This document shows, one piece after another, positions 16,144-25,359 of a stretch of DNA of 64,000 nucleotides. Below the pieces are notes generated by a model that was not told the DNA's origin, did not search any database, and was given only the letters and a program-made list of their open reading frames with translations. The first letter of the stretch is position 1. Every line of letters begins with the position of its first letter. A program made the position numbers and the translations under genes. Source of the stretch: Bacteroidales bacterium UBA3824 (lineage in GTDB: Bacteria > Bacteroidota > Bacteroidia > Bacteroidales > UBA3824); assembly GCA_002393195.1 (NCBI GenBank), contig DGIK01000224.1:8548-72547 (forward strand), read 5' to 3'.

Positions 16144-16974
16144 ATGAAATTATCGTTTTCCACGTGTCCCAACGACACTTTTATTTTCTATGCCATTGCC
16201 AATAAGAAGGTTGATTTGGAAGGCATTGATTTTGAGATTTCTATGCACGACATCGACGTTTTGAACAAAAACGCCGCATCGTCCGACGCACCCGAAATCA
16301 CCAAAATCAGTAGCAACGCCTACGGCATCAACCTTTGGAAAAATTATGTAACATTGGATTCGGGCGCGGCTCTCGGTCGCAACAACGGCCCTATGCTCGT
16401 AGCCGCCAAATATTTTGACCCGAAGGAAATGGCGACAAAAAGGATTTTGATTCCAGGCGTCAACACTACGGCAAACCTCTTATTTTCAGTATTTTTCCCC
16501 GATGCCAAGGACAAGACGCCGATGCTGTTTTCGAGGATAGAGGGCGAGGTTTTAAGTGGAAATTACGATTGCGGACTTTTGATACACGAAGGGCGTTTCA
16601 CGTACAAGGAACGCGGATTGGTGAAGATTATAGATTTTGGAGAGCAATGGGAACAGGTGATGCACCACCCTATCCCACTCGGCACGATAATCGCCCGCCG
16701 CGACATTGGCATCGACACCGCCCGCAAGGTGAGCCGCATCATACGCCGCAGCATCGAATACGCCTACGCGCACACCGACGAGGCTATGCCATACATCAGG
16801 AGCTATGCCCGCGAACTATCAGATGACGTCATCAAAAGCCATATCGGGCTGTATGTCAATAAGTTTAGCATCGATTTGGGTATGGAAGGCAAGGAGGCGA
16901 TTACATTCCTGTATCAGAAGGCCAAAGAAGTGGGAATGATTGACGAAATGCCAAGAGAGATGTTTTTGGAATAA
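16144..16974 (+). CDS. mqnD: 1,4-dihydroxy-6-naphthoate synthase of the futalosine pathway
   Basis: The start MKLSFSTCPNDTFIFYAIANKKVDLEG is the MqnD signature (CPNDTF in the substrate pocket). ITKISSNAYG, SGAALGRNNGPMLV, the cyclic-hydrolase region CGLLIHEGRFTY and HHPIPLGTIIARRD follow. The 276-residue length fits. MqnD converts cyclic dehypoxanthine futalosine to dihydroxynaphthoate for menaquinone synthesis in the cytosol. Many Bacteroidales use the classical Men route instead, so this gene says something about the lineage. No other mqn gene is in the window. It is preceded by the repeat and hairpin at 16066-16129. Confidence 0.9.
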   Translation: MKLSFSTCPNDTFIFYAIANKKVDLEGIDFEISMHDIDVLNKNAASSDAPEITKISSNAYGINLWKNYVTLDSGAALGRNNGPMLVAAKYFDPKEMATKRILIPGVNTTANLLFSVFFPDAKDKTPMLFSRIEGEVLSGNYDCGLLIHEGRFTYKERGLVKIIDFGEQWEQVMHHPIPLGTIIARRDIGIDTARKVSRIIRRSIEYAYAHTDEAMPYIRSYARELSDDVIKSHIGLYVNKFSIDLGMEGKEAITFLYQKAKEVGMIDEMPREMFLE

Positions 16975-17013
16975 AAAAATCATAAAATCAGTCCACACTT
17001 CAATTATTTTTAT

Positions 17014-17021
17014 TACCTTTG
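17014..17021 (+). promoter_or_regulatory. -7 box before the PBP1A gene
   Basis: TACCTTTG matches the -7 consensus 32 bases before the ATG; the -33 element is weak. Confidence 0.4.
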
Positions 17022-17052
17022 CGCCAAATGACTTAACTTTTGACTTTACGCA

Positions 17053-19578
17053 ATGAAAGAACTTAGCAAAGGTACTCAAAGAGGCTTTTTTATCGTCCTG
17101 TGGGCGATGTTTATAATACCGGTGATAATTGTAACGGTGATTTTTTATCGAATTGCCAATCACCAATTGGGCGAAATACCCGACTTCGACGAACTCGAAA
17201 ATCCCAAAAGTAGCCTTGCGTCGCAGATTTATTCGGCAGACGGAGTGCTGTTGGGCAAATTTTATAAGGAAAACCGAACCACTGAAAATCGTTTTGCGCC
17301 AATACCGCCGAATGTAAAGGGCGCGTTGCTCGCCACCGAGGACGTCCGTTTTTATGACCACGCGGGCATCGACCTGACGGCGTTGTTGCGTGTTGCCAAA
17401 GGTCTTATTTTTGGCGGCTCCACGAGCGGCGGCTCCACTGTAACGCAGCAATTGGCGAAAAACCTATACAAACTCCGTGGCGAAGATGTAAACATCCGCA
17501 ACCGCAAGACTTCCGAAAAAATCATCATCAAACTCCAAGAATGGGTAACCGCCGTATTGCTCGAAAAGCGTTACTGCAAGGAGGAAATCATGAGCATGTA
17601 CCTCAATACCGTTACCTACGGACACAATACATTTGGCATTGAGGCGGCTGCAAAGACATTTTTTGACAAGAAACCTGTTGACCTCAAACTCGACGAGGCA
17701 GCCGTTTTGGTGGGCGTATTGCAGGCTCCGTCGCGTTACAGTCCAAAATCAAATCCCAAACGCTCCAAGACGCGCCGCAATGTGGTATTGTCGCAAATAG
17801 AGAAATACCAGCCAAAAATCATGGATCTCGTCAACAAGGACAGCAAAAGCGAGGATTCTCGCTACACAATGCGTTCACATGCCGAACTTGAAGAGATGAG
17901 AGCCAAGGACATTGTGTTGCATTTCAGCATGGACACGCACACAGAAGGTTCTGCGCCGTATTTCAGGGAGTTCCTGAGATTGTTTCTCTCCGCCAAAAAG
18001 CCCGACCGCGCCAATTACGCCTCGTGGCAGGGCGATGTCTATCATGAGGATTCTTTGCTTTGGGAGACCAATCCGCTATACGGCTGGTGCAACAAAAATA
18101 AGAAAATCACCGGCGAATATTACAATATCTACAACGACGGACTTTCCATCTACACCACGATAGATTCGCGTATGCAAAAATACGCCGAGGATGCAATGGT
18201 GGAGCACATGGGAAAAGGTTTCAAAGTTGGCAATTTTGATTATGACGGATTGCAGGCGTTGTTTGAGAAGTCGGAACTCAAAAAACACAAGAAGATGAAA
18301 TTTGGCGGCAAGGAGTTTGACCGTCCGTTCAGCGCAAGGATTTCGGAGGCGCAAACCCTCCAAATCATCAATCAGGCTGTAAAGCGCAGCGAGCGTTGGC
18401 GCGTGGGCAAGAATGTCAACAAACTCGACTCCGCCACGATTATCAAAGAATTTTTGGAGCCGGTGCCAATGACCGTATTCTCGTGGGCGCATCCAGAGGG
18501 CATTGACACTGTGATGTCGCCGATGGATTCGATATTGTATTACAAAAAATTTCTCCGCTGCGGCATGATGAGCATGGAGCCTCAGACGGGACACGTGAAG
18601 GCATACGTGGGCGGCATCAATTACAAATATTTCCAATACGACCATGTAAGCCTCGGCCGTCGTCAGGTGGGTTCTACATTCAAGCCGTTTGTATATGCGG
18701 GCATGTTCCTGAACCGCCACGACATCACTCCTGAACACAAACTCGCCAATGTGGAATATTCATTTGACAATCCGGGCGGCGTACCGCCGGTATATACGCC
18801 GAGGTTTTCCAAGAGTTCTAAGGACGGTCAGATGATTACGCTCAAAACTGGTCTTGCTCTCTCTCTCAACCAAATTTCGGGCTGGTGCATGAAGAGCGTG
18901 AGCCCCACGGCTGTGGTTGCGCTCGTTCACAGGATGGGCGTCATTTCACCAATAGAAAACGTGCCGTCTATCTGTGTGGGCGCAGTGGAACTCAAAATCC
19001 GCGAAATGGTAGCCGCATATTGCGCTTTTGCCAATCACGGTCAATCTACGTCGCCGGTATTCGTTACCAAAATTGTTGACAAAAACGGCAATACCGTAGC
19101 CGAGTTCAATACCGTCCACAAGGAGGCGATGAACGAAATCGTAGCTTACAAGATGGTGGAGATGCTTCGCGGCGTTACACACGGCGGCACTGCAACAAGG
19201 CTCGTATCTCCGGGATTCTTTGGTCTCAAAGGCGACATCGGCGGCAAGACCGGCACCACCAACCTCTGCGCCGACGGCTGGTTTATGGGCATTTCGCCGA
19301 GGCTCGTGTCGGGCGTTTGGGCTGGCGGCGAAGACCGTTCGGTACAATTCTCCAACGGCGAACTCGGTCAGGGTGCGCGTATGGCGATGCCGGTATGGGG
19401 ACTTTATATGAAGAAAATTTCCGAAGATCCAGTGTTGTCCAAGATTTATCCCGACGCTGCCAAATTTGAACCGCCGGAGAATTACAGCGATTTTGAGAAC
19501 GACGAGAGCCTGTCGGAAGGCAAGATGATAGAAAATGCTGTTGACATCGACGAATTCAATGAGTATATAGAGGACTGA
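17053..19578 (+). CDS. mrcA: Class A penicillin-binding protein 1A, 841 aa
   Basis: Bifunctional peptidoglycan synthase. A membrane anchor at about 11-33 is followed by the glycosyltransferase domain, with catalytic Glu96 in ATEDVRFYDHAGID and the second motif GGSTVTQQLAKNL. The transpeptidase domain has the nucleophile Ser541 in VGSTFKPF, the SxN motif in LALSLNQ, and KTGT at 732-735. It polymerises and crosslinks glycan strands at the outer face of the inner membrane. Length and order are standard. The DUF4249 gene follows after 23 bases. Confidence 0.95.
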   Translation: MKELSKGTQRGFFIVLWAMFIIPVIIVTVIFYRIANHQLGEIPDFDELENPKSSLASQIYSADGVLLGKFYKENRTTENRFAPIPPNVKGALLATEDVRFYDHAGIDLTALLRVAKGLIFGGSTSGGSTVTQQLAKNLYKLRGEDVNIRNRKTSEKIIIKLQEWVTAVLLEKRYCKEEIMSMYLNTVTYGHNTFGIEAAAKTFFDKKPVDLKLDEAAVLVGVLQAPSRYSPKSNPKRSKTRRNVVLSQIEKYQPKIMDLVNKDSKSEDSRYTMRSHAELEEMRAKDIVLHFSMDTHTEGSAPYFREFLRLFLSAKKPDRANYASWQGDVYHEDSLLWETNPLYGWCNKNKKITGEYYNIYNDGLSIYTTIDSRMQKYAEDAMVEHMGKGFKVGNFDYDGLQALFEKSELKKHKKMKFGGKEFDRPFSARISEAQTLQIINQAVKRSERWRVGKNVNKLDSATIIKEFLEPVPMTVFSWAHPEGIDTVMSPMDSILYYKKFLRCGMMSMEPQTGHVKAYVGGINYKYFQYDHVSLGRRQVGSTFKPFVYAGMFLNRHDITPEHKLANVEYSFDNPGGVPPVYTPRFSKSSKDGQMITLKTGLALSLNQISGWCMKSVSPTAVVALVHRMGVISPIENVPSICVGAVELKIREMVAAYCAFANHGQSTSPVFVTKIVDKNGNTVAEFNTVHKEAMNEIVAYKMVEMLRGVTHGGTATRLVSPGFFGLKGDIGGKTGTTNLCADGWFMGISPRLVSGVWAGGEDRSVQFSNGELGQGARMAMPVWGLYMKKISEDPVLSKIYPDAAKFEPPENYSDFENDESLSEGKMIENAVDIDEFNEYIED

Positions 19579-19601
19579 TAATTTTATTTGACGTTGCAAC
19601 C

Positions 19602-20435
19602 ATGACAAGGATGCGCTTTCTCATAGTCTGTGCCGCGATTATGATGTTTGCGGCTTCCTGCGTGCACGAGTTCCAGTTTCCGCAAGGCGACGTGGACAAG
19701 GATGTCGTGGTTGTGGAAGGTTACATCACCAACGAACTTCAACGTCACACCATCAAGATTACGCGGCTCAATTCTTACAACGACACCATTGTCAACAATG
19801 TTTCGGGCGCATTTGTAGCCGTTACGTCGGGGACGAGCACGTATTTTTACCATGAACGCGAAGACGGCGTTTACGAATCTGACGAAAGTTTTGTAGGGGT
19901 TGCGGGCAGTGTGTATTTCCTACACGTTGAGATAGACAGCGGCAAAGTGGTCTTGTCTGCGGAATCCACGATGTTGCCCGTAACGCCGCCAGACAAGGTA
20001 ACTTTTGCGCCAACTACCGACAACAATCTCGTAATCAGCCATATAGCGGAAAGTTTTGTATCTGAAAACCCTGCCAAATACGTTCTCCAACTTTCGTGGG
20101 CGGATCCCCAAACCAATCGCCCCAAAAATGCCGTCATATACTACTACTCGCTCACCACGGTTGACATTTCGCAACTTTTTGCGCCCAAAGTGTCAGAAAC
20201 GGCATTTCCCCCCGGCACTCAAATCGTAGAACGCAAATACAGCATCGACCGCGCCTACGAGAATTACCTCCGCTCCCTACTCGCCGAAACCCGCTGGTCG
20301 GGCGGATATTTTGACGAGGCGCACGGCAATCTCCACACCAACATCAACATCCTCACCACCAACAATCCCAACCTAAAAACCGCCGGATATTTTTCAGCCA
20401 ACACGGTGTACATAGATACGCTTGTAGCACGGTAG
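19602..20435 (+). CDS. DUF4249 family lipoprotein, 277 aa
   Basis: A lipoprotein signal ends in MMFAASC (Cys about 20). The body starts VVVVEGYITNELQRHTIKITRLNSYND, the pattern of DUF4249, an immunoglobulin-like strand domain often encoded next to TonB-dependent receptors. No receptor is present here. It is probably expressed with the PBP1A gene upstream. An ATG three codons later is an alternative start. Expected in the outer membrane or facing the periplasm; function unknown. Confidence 0.8.
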   Translation: MTRMRFLIVCAAIMMFAASCVHEFQFPQGDVDKDVVVVEGYITNELQRHTIKITRLNSYNDTIVNNVSGAFVAVTSGTSTYFYHEREDGVYESDESFVGVAGSVYFLHVEIDSGKVVLSAESTMLPVTPPDKVTFAPTTDNNLVISHIAESFVSENPAKYVLQLSWADPQTNRPKNAVIYYYSLTTVDISQLFAPKVSETAFPPGTQIVERKYSIDRAYENYLRSLLAETRWSGGYFDEAHGNLHTNINILTTNNPNLKTAGYFSANTVYIDTLVAR

Positions 20436-20462
20436 AAAGGCATTTTAACAGTTATTAACTGG

Positions 20463-20580
20463 CTAAATCTCTGTTTTTTTATGAGATTTAGACAGATTAT
20501 AATGTTATAAGTTGTCTAAATCTCATATTTTTTGTGAGATTTAGACAGAAAATAATATCATAAGTTGTCTAAATCTCGTT
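20463..20580. repeat. Tandem 53-bp palindromic repeats
   Basis: Two full units starting at 20483 and 20536 are preceded by a partial unit. Each contains GAGATTTAGACA and its perfect complement TGTCTAAATCTC about 18 bases apart, so each can form a 12-bp stem. The outer arms also pair with neighbours across T-rich spacers. No coding frame is present. Confidence 0.8.
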
Positions 20581-20588
20581 TTTTTGAA

Positions 20589-20708
20589 CTCTATGACATA
20601 GTATGCAACAAGACCGTCCACGCCTTCATCACACCGCAAGGCCTCGCCAACAATATGTATGCGCGAAAGGCAGGACGGCAGGTTACGGGCGAGGAGTTGT
20701 TCAAATGA
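20589..20708 (+). pseudogene. C-terminal remnant of an AAA ATPase gene
   Basis: This frame reads LYDIVCNKTVHAFITPQGL, then NNMYARKAGRQVTGEELFK and a stop. The end VTGEELFK is identical to the C-terminus of the intact ATPase encoded next door (20841-22277), and the rest resembles the end of the same wider family. No start codon or upstream part remains; the tandem repeats abut its 5' side. It is a gene fragment, not a functional gene. Confidence 0.7.
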
Positions 20709-20716
20709 AGTTTTTT

Positions 20717-20775
20717 GCCTTTATTCCGCTACGAAACAGTTTTTTTGAAGTTCGTAGCGGAATAAAGGCGTTTTT
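20717..20775 (+). terminator. Strong intrinsic terminator
   Basis: A perfect 19-bp stem (20717-20735 with 20751-20769, GCCTTTATTCCGCTACGAA) and 15-base loop, with T tracts after each arm, just after the ATPase remnant. It probably still ends transcription in both directions. Confidence 0.8.
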
Positions 20776-20811
20776 CTACCAAATTTAACTTCCGTTAACA
20801 AAAATAATTGC

Positions 20812-20819
20812 TACCTTTG
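20812..20819 (+). promoter_or_regulatory. -7 box of the ATPase gene
   Basis: TACCTTTG lies 22 bases before the ATG at 20841, which is why the in-frame TTG at 20808 is rejected as start. The -33 box is weak. Confidence 0.45.
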
Positions 20820-20840
20820 GCGCATAAAAAGGATAAGATT

Positions 20841-22277
20841 ATGTGCATAGTAATTGGCAGAAAACAGGAAATTGCGGAACTCAACCGCCGCTTAAAAAGC
20901 AACCGCGCCGAATTTATCGCGGTTTACGGTAGGCGGAGGGTCGGGAAAACTTTTTTAATTAACGAAGTTTTCCGCGACAATATGGTCTTCAAGCATACGG
21001 GGCTATCGCCTTACGACAAGAAAAAACGTATGACAATGAAAGACCAACTCCAAAACTTTTATTTTTCGCTGGTGCGCCACGGAATGGACGGCATCGAACC
21101 GCCCAAAACGTGGATGGAGGCGTTTTTTCTCTTGGAACAATACCTTACGCGCATCGACAACGGCTCTCGGCAGGTGGTATTCATCGACGAATTGCCTTGG
21201 ATGGACACCGCACGGTCGGGATTCCTGACGGCATTGGAGGCTTTTTGGAACGGTTGGGGCAACGCTCGGCACAACCTCTGCCTTGTTGTATGTGGCAGCG
21301 CGTCGTCGTGGATTATCGACAATCTTATCAACAACAAGGGCGGTCTGTATGGCCGTCTGACTTTGGAAATGAAACTTCATCCATTCACCCTTGGCGAAAG
21401 CGAAGAGTTTTTCAACAGCCGTGGAATCAAAATGTCGCGTTACAACATCACACAGGCTTATATGATTCTGGGCGGCATACCTTTTTATTTAGACTATTTT
21501 AATCCGTCGTATAGTCTTGCACAAAACGTTGATGCACTGTTTTTTGCCCGAACAGCAAAACTTAATGACGAATTTGAGCGTCTGTTCAGTTCCATATTCG
21601 ACAATGCTGAAAAATGTATGGAAATCGTCCGCACCCTCGGCAAACGTCATTCGGGTTTCACTCGCGACGAAATTGCCAAAATGACCGAATCAGAACCCAA
21701 TGGCGATTTCTCAAAAGTTTTGAAAGCACTCGAAGAAAGTGGTTTTATAACGCGGTATATTCCATACGGCGGCAGCAAACGCGAGGCGATGTACAAATTG
21801 ACTGACAATTTCTGTTGGTTTTGGCTGCACTTCAAAGAAAGCGGCGACATCCGTCAAACCGACTATTGGCAAAATCATCTCAACGAATCCGAAATTTCGT
21901 CGTGGCGTGGAATTGCCTTTGAGGAAATCTGTCTGCAACATATCAATCAGATTAAGAGTGCATTGCAGATTGCGGGCGTGTCGTCCTCAGAATCGTCGCT
22001 CATCATAAAAGACAATCAAAACGTCGGTATACAAATAGACCTCCTCATCGACCGCGCCGACGATATTGTCAATGTCTGCGAAATCAAATACAGCAAATCT
22101 CCCTACACCGTAACGAAAGATTATGCTACAAAACTTTACAGCCGCGTCGCCGCCCTCGAAGAAGCCAACACGTCAAAAACATTTCATCTGACCTACATCG
22201 GCATCAGCCCTCTTGTGAAGAACGAATATGCGGAGGTCTTTCAGTCGGTGGTAACGGGAGAGGAGTTGTTTAAATGA
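20841..22277 (+). CDS. AAA ATPase with C-terminal nuclease-like domain, 478 aa
   Basis: Starts MCIVIGRKQEIAELNRRLKS, with Walker A YGRRRVGKTFL at about 31-40 and Walker B VVFIDELPWMDT. After the ATPase core a winged-helix-like stretch (EIAKMTESEPNGDFSKVLKALEESGFI) is followed by a C-terminal DUF234-type region with INVCEIKYSK-like sequence (DIVNVCEIKYSKSPY), the E-x-K of a PD-(D/E)xK fold. Such ATPases are common mobile or accessory genes in Bacteroidota and archaea, with no settled function. A remnant of a relative lies just upstream, so the locus has turned over. Confidence 0.85.
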   Translation: MCIVIGRKQEIAELNRRLKSNRAEFIAVYGRRRVGKTFLINEVFRDNMVFKHTGLSPYDKKKRMTMKDQLQNFYFSLVRHGMDGIEPPKTWMEAFFLLEQYLTRIDNGSRQVVFIDELPWMDTARSGFLTALEAFWNGWGNARHNLCLVVCGSASSWIIDNLINNKGGLYGRLTLEMKLHPFTLGESEEFFNSRGIKMSRYNITQAYMILGGIPFYLDYFNPSYSLAQNVDALFFARTAKLNDEFERLFSSIFDNAEKCMEIVRTLGKRHSGFTRDEIAKMTESEPNGDFSKVLKALEESGFITRYIPYGGSKREAMYKLTDNFCWFWLHFKESGDIRQTDYWQNHLNESEISSWRGIAFEEICLQHINQIKSALQIAGVSSSESSLIIKDNQNVGIQIDLLIDRADDIVNVCEIKYSKSPYTVTKDYATKLYSRVAALEEANTSKTFHLTYIGISPLVKNEYAEVFQSVVTGEELFK

Positions 22278-22370
22278 AGATTTTTTCTGTCAGTGATTAT
22301 CGGAGAGAAAATGTTAAAGATTTTGTAAAAAAAAGTTTTCTCCCACGATACAACATATCAAATATTGCAT

Positions 22371-22378
22371 TATATTTG
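22371..22378 (+). promoter_or_regulatory. -7 box of the nuclease-like gene
   Basis: TATATTTG lies 33 bases before ATG 22411; the -33 partner is poor. Starting at the in-frame ATG at 22381 would leave almost no leader. Confidence 0.4.
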
Positions 22379-22410
22379 CAATGTTAAACCACAAACAAAA
22401 ATCTAAGATT

Positions 22411-23523
22411 ATGGATTTTAAAGACCAATTGAAAAACCTTGCGCAAAAAATAGTGCAAGTGAAAGATACTGTCAAGACCGAAGAAGCGACTAAAAACGCA
22501 TTCATTATGCCGTTTATAATGTCGTTAGGATATGACGTGTTCAATCCGAATGAAGTGGTTCCTGAAAAAGATTGCGATTTGACAAAGAAGAAAGGCGACA
22601 AAATAGACTACACAATTGTAAAAGATGGTTCGCCAATTATTCTAATTGAGTGCAAACATTGGGAACAAAATCTGAATATACACGCAACTCAACTCCAAAA
22701 ATACTACGTTGCATCAAACGCAAGATTCGGAGTTTTGACCAATGGTATCGAGTACCGTTTCTACACCGACATCGAAAAACCGAATATTATGGACGAAAAG
22801 CCGTTCTTGGTTGTTGACTTAACCAACTTGAAGGACGCGCAAATCGAAGAACTCAAAAAATTCCACAAGTCGTATTTCGACGTTGACAACATTTTCTCCA
22901 CCGCGAGCGAATTGAAATACGCAAACGAACTGAAAACCGTCATTCAAAACGAGTTCACCTCACCGTCAGATGACTTTACAAAGTTCTTTGCAAAAAAAGT
23001 GTATGACGGGGTGATAACGCAAAAAGTGTTGACACAGTTTACAGATTTGGTAAAACGCTCGATTAACGGCTATGTAAACGATTTGATTTCTGACCGTTTG
23101 AAGTCGGCGTTGCAAACTCAGGAAGACATCAGTGCGCAACAGCAACCGACACCTCAGGCACAACCTGCACAACAGCCACCACAACAAGACAATACGCCCC
23201 AAGACAATACCGACACAGCCTCTAAAATAGTTACCACACAAGAGGAAATGGAAGGCTATTTGATTGTGAAAGCAATTTTGCGCGAGAAAATTGATGTGAA
23301 TCGCATTTCTTACAAAGATTCGCAGACGTATTTCGCCATCTATCTTGACGACAACAGTTGGCGTCCAATCGCAAGGCTGTATTTCAATGCGAAATCGAAA
23401 AAATACATCGCCACTTTCGATGAAAACAAAAAGGAAGTGAAGCACGAAATTTCGAGCCTTGACGACATTTTCAAGTATTCCAACGAAATTTTCAAAATCG
23501 TGGATATGTATGACGGAAAATGA
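22411..23523 (+). CDS. Type I restriction HsdR N-terminal-like nuclease domain protein, 370 aa
   Basis: The first 160 residues resemble the HsdR N-terminal nuclease domain: EEATKNAFIMPFIMSLGYDVFNPNEVVPE, then KIDYTIVKDGSPIILIECKHW (the D...E-x-K of the PD-(D/E)xK site at about 66-83), and YYVASNARFGVLTNGIEYRFYTD. A Gln/Pro-rich linker near 236-264 leads to a small C-terminal domain. There is no helicase or methylase partner, so this is a stand-alone family member, not a working type I system. Its last bases overlap the next gene by 14. Confidence 0.8.
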   Translation: MDFKDQLKNLAQKIVQVKDTVKTEEATKNAFIMPFIMSLGYDVFNPNEVVPEKDCDLTKKKGDKIDYTIVKDGSPIILIECKHWEQNLNIHATQLQKYYVASNARFGVLTNGIEYRFYTDIEKPNIMDEKPFLVVDLTNLKDAQIEELKKFHKSYFDVDNIFSTASELKYANELKTVIQNEFTSPSDDFTKFFAKKVYDGVITQKVLTQFTDLVKRSINGYVNDLISDRLKSALQTQEDISAQQQPTPQAQPAQQPPQQDNTPQDNTDTASKIVTTQEEMEGYLIVKAILREKIDVNRISYKDSQTYFAIYLDDNSWRPIARLYFNAKSKKYIATFDENKKEVKHEISSLDDIFKYSNEIFKIVDMYDGK

Positions 23524-24079
23524 AGACAAGATTTACGACAAACTGAAAAAATACTGTAAGTACCAACGTTTTCGCAAGTTTTGCTATGCAAAATACATAG
23601 AAGATATGGCGAGGGGCTGGGTGGTGTCCAAAAATCAATATCATAAAGGATACACACAGGAAGAGTTTTATTCAGAAGTGGCATTGGTTTTCAAGACAGC
23701 ACCCTGCTTCTATTGCTATAATTACTGTACCATTGGTGAATATGCAGAAATTTCTTCCATCCCTATGTGCAAAAAAATTGTGGATGAATGGATGACTGCT
23801 TACAAAATTGGCGGCAAAAAAGGAAATGAAGAAACGGCGAGAATAATGGCACATTATATCTATCAAAACGGATGGGTTGATTATGTGTCTGATAGAACAG
23901 TAATAAACTATTCCCTAAGGGAATTAGGAACTGACATAACTGTTATTTTGAAAAAACACCTTAACCAAAGTAATGACACACATACAACCGCAAATATTCT
24001 AAGAACCGCAATCAGAGAACACAAAGGTCACGATGCAGTGGAAATTGAGCGTTTGTTAAAACAAGGAAAAAACGTATAA
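23510..24079 (+). CDS. Hypothetical protein, 189 aa
   Basis: From ATG 23510, which overlaps the preceding stop by 14 bases, suggesting coupling to the HsdR-like nuclease. A middle segment has several cysteines (CFYCYNYCTIGEY) that could bind a metal, but no family is recognised. The C-terminal third is helical and charged. No signal peptide or membrane segment. A terminator follows at 24091. Confidence 0.65.
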   Translation: MTENEDKIYDKLKKYCKYQRFRKFCYAKYIEDMARGWVVSKNQYHKGYTQEEFYSEVALVFKTAPCFYCYNYCTIGEYAEISSIPMCKKIVDEWMTAYKIGGKKGNEETARIMAHYIYQNGWVDYVSDRTVINYSLRELGTDITVILKKHLNQSNDTHTTANILRTAIREHKGHDAVEIERLLKQGKNV

Positions 24080-24090
24080 AACTATTACCA

Positions 24091-24135
24091 AAACTCGGCG
24101 GAATCTACCAAAAAATCACACATTCCGCCGAGTTT
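24091..24135. terminator. Intrinsic terminator between convergent genes
   Basis: AAACTCGGCGGAAT (24091-24104) pairs perfectly with ATTCCGCCGAGTTT (24122-24135). It ends the rightward 22411-24079 unit. Confidence 0.75.
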
Positions 24136-24259
24136 CAAAAATTAAATCCTTATAAAATACTAACAATCAATTATTTATCAAAAATCTAAAAATCCAAAAA
24201 CCGTAGGTGATTTTTAAAGTTGGGTGAGTTGGGGAGATGGATAATATATCAATTTCCCT

Positions 24260-25294
24260 TTACTTTATCCCCCTCTTATCCAACGCCTTCCGATACTCTT
24301 TGGCATTCTGCAAATGCTGCGCATACGTCTTTGCAAAACTATGTTTGCCGCTGAAATCTGCCTTGGCGCACATATAGATGTAATCGTTGTGGTCGTGGTC
24401 GAGCACGGCGTCGAGGGCGGTCTTTTCGGCAAAGGTAATCGGCGACGGCGGCAGACCAGTGTGCTTGTAAGTGTTGTAAGGCGAATCGACCTCCAACATC
24501 GCGCCCGTAACGCGCCTCACCGAAAAATCTCCAATCGCAAATACCACCGTCGGGTCGCTCTGCAACGCCATCCCAATCCGCAGACGGTTGAGATAAAGCC
24601 CCGCAATCGTAGGCTGTTCCTCGCGGTGCACAGATTGTTCGCACTGAACGATGGACGCGAGCGTTGCCACCTGTATCCGCGTGAGATTCAACGATTTGGC
24701 TTTCTTTTGGCGTTCATCATTCCAAAAATTATTGTAATTGACATACATCTTATCTACAAAACCGCGCTCCGTGGTGTTCCAATACATTTCGTAAGTGTCG
24801 GGGATGAACATCGCCAAGCAAGTCTTCTCATCAAAACCATATTTGCCCAACGCATCGCCGTCCGTCAGGAGATTGCAGAGCGTCGCGCTGTCCACGTCTA
24901 TCTGCGAAGCCACCTTGCCGCAAAGTTGCGGGACGGTGCGGATATTATTGATGCGCAATTGCACCGGCTCCTGCGCACCCGACCTCAACATATTGATTAA
25001 CTCATTGTTACTCATCGACTTTTTGATACGGTAACGACCAGGCTTGACGTTGCCGGCATAATGTTTTAAGTCGGCAACGCGCTCAAATGAAGCCTTGTCG
25101 TCAACATAAAAATTGGCGTACAAATCATTCTTCACTTGCTCGAAATCTGCGCCATTGTGAATGTAGAGATACTGGGCGTCGCGCACCGAAATATTAGGCG
25201 CATATATCATTTGATAGGCATAATAACCTATCACACAGCCCACTACAATCAAGAGAGCCGCCGCTATCAGGAGTATTTTGGTAATCTTTTTCAT
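24260..25294 (-). CDS. mltG: Endolytic murein transglycosylase, 344 aa
   Basis: YceG-like. An N-terminal membrane anchor (about 5-27) precedes the LysM-like and catalytic parts: AMFIPDTYEMYWNT, LASIVQCEQSVHREEQPTIAGLYLNRLRIGMALQSDPTVVFA, and SPYNTYKHTGLPPSPI with the C-terminal VCAKADFSGKHSFAKTYAQH-like stretch. It cuts nascent glycan at the membrane and sets strand length. In E. coli MltG the catalytic Glu218 starts the EKET part of SIVEKET; here residue 217 is Gln in SIVQCEQ. That makes activity uncertain, unless Glu219 substitutes. Confidence 0.88.
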   Translation of the reverse strand: MKKITKILLIAAALLIVVGCVIGYYAYQMIYAPNISVRDAQYLYIHNGADFEQVKNDLYANFYVDDKASFERVADLKHYAGNVKPGRYRIKKSMSNNELINMLRSGAQEPVQLRINNIRTVPQLCGKVASQIDVDSATLCNLLTDGDALGKYGFDEKTCLAMFIPDTYEMYWNTTERGFVDKMYVNYNNFWNDERQKKAKSLNLTRIQVATLASIVQCEQSVHREEQPTIAGLYLNRLRIGMALQSDPTVVFAIGDFSVRRVTGAMLEVDSPYNTYKHTGLPPSPITFAEKTALDAVLDHDHNDYIYMCAKADFSGKHSFAKTYAQHLQNAKEYRKALDKRGIK

Positions 25295-25359
25295 ACGTTT
25301 TGGATTGATACTTTACAAAGTGCAATTTTACAAAAAAAATATGTCTCCACGAAAAAAAA

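Noticed and set aside
20603-20788. Small gene of 61 codons
   Set aside because: The neighbouring frame (20589-20708) matches the end of an AAA ATPase, so this frame is a shadow. It also runs through the terminator.
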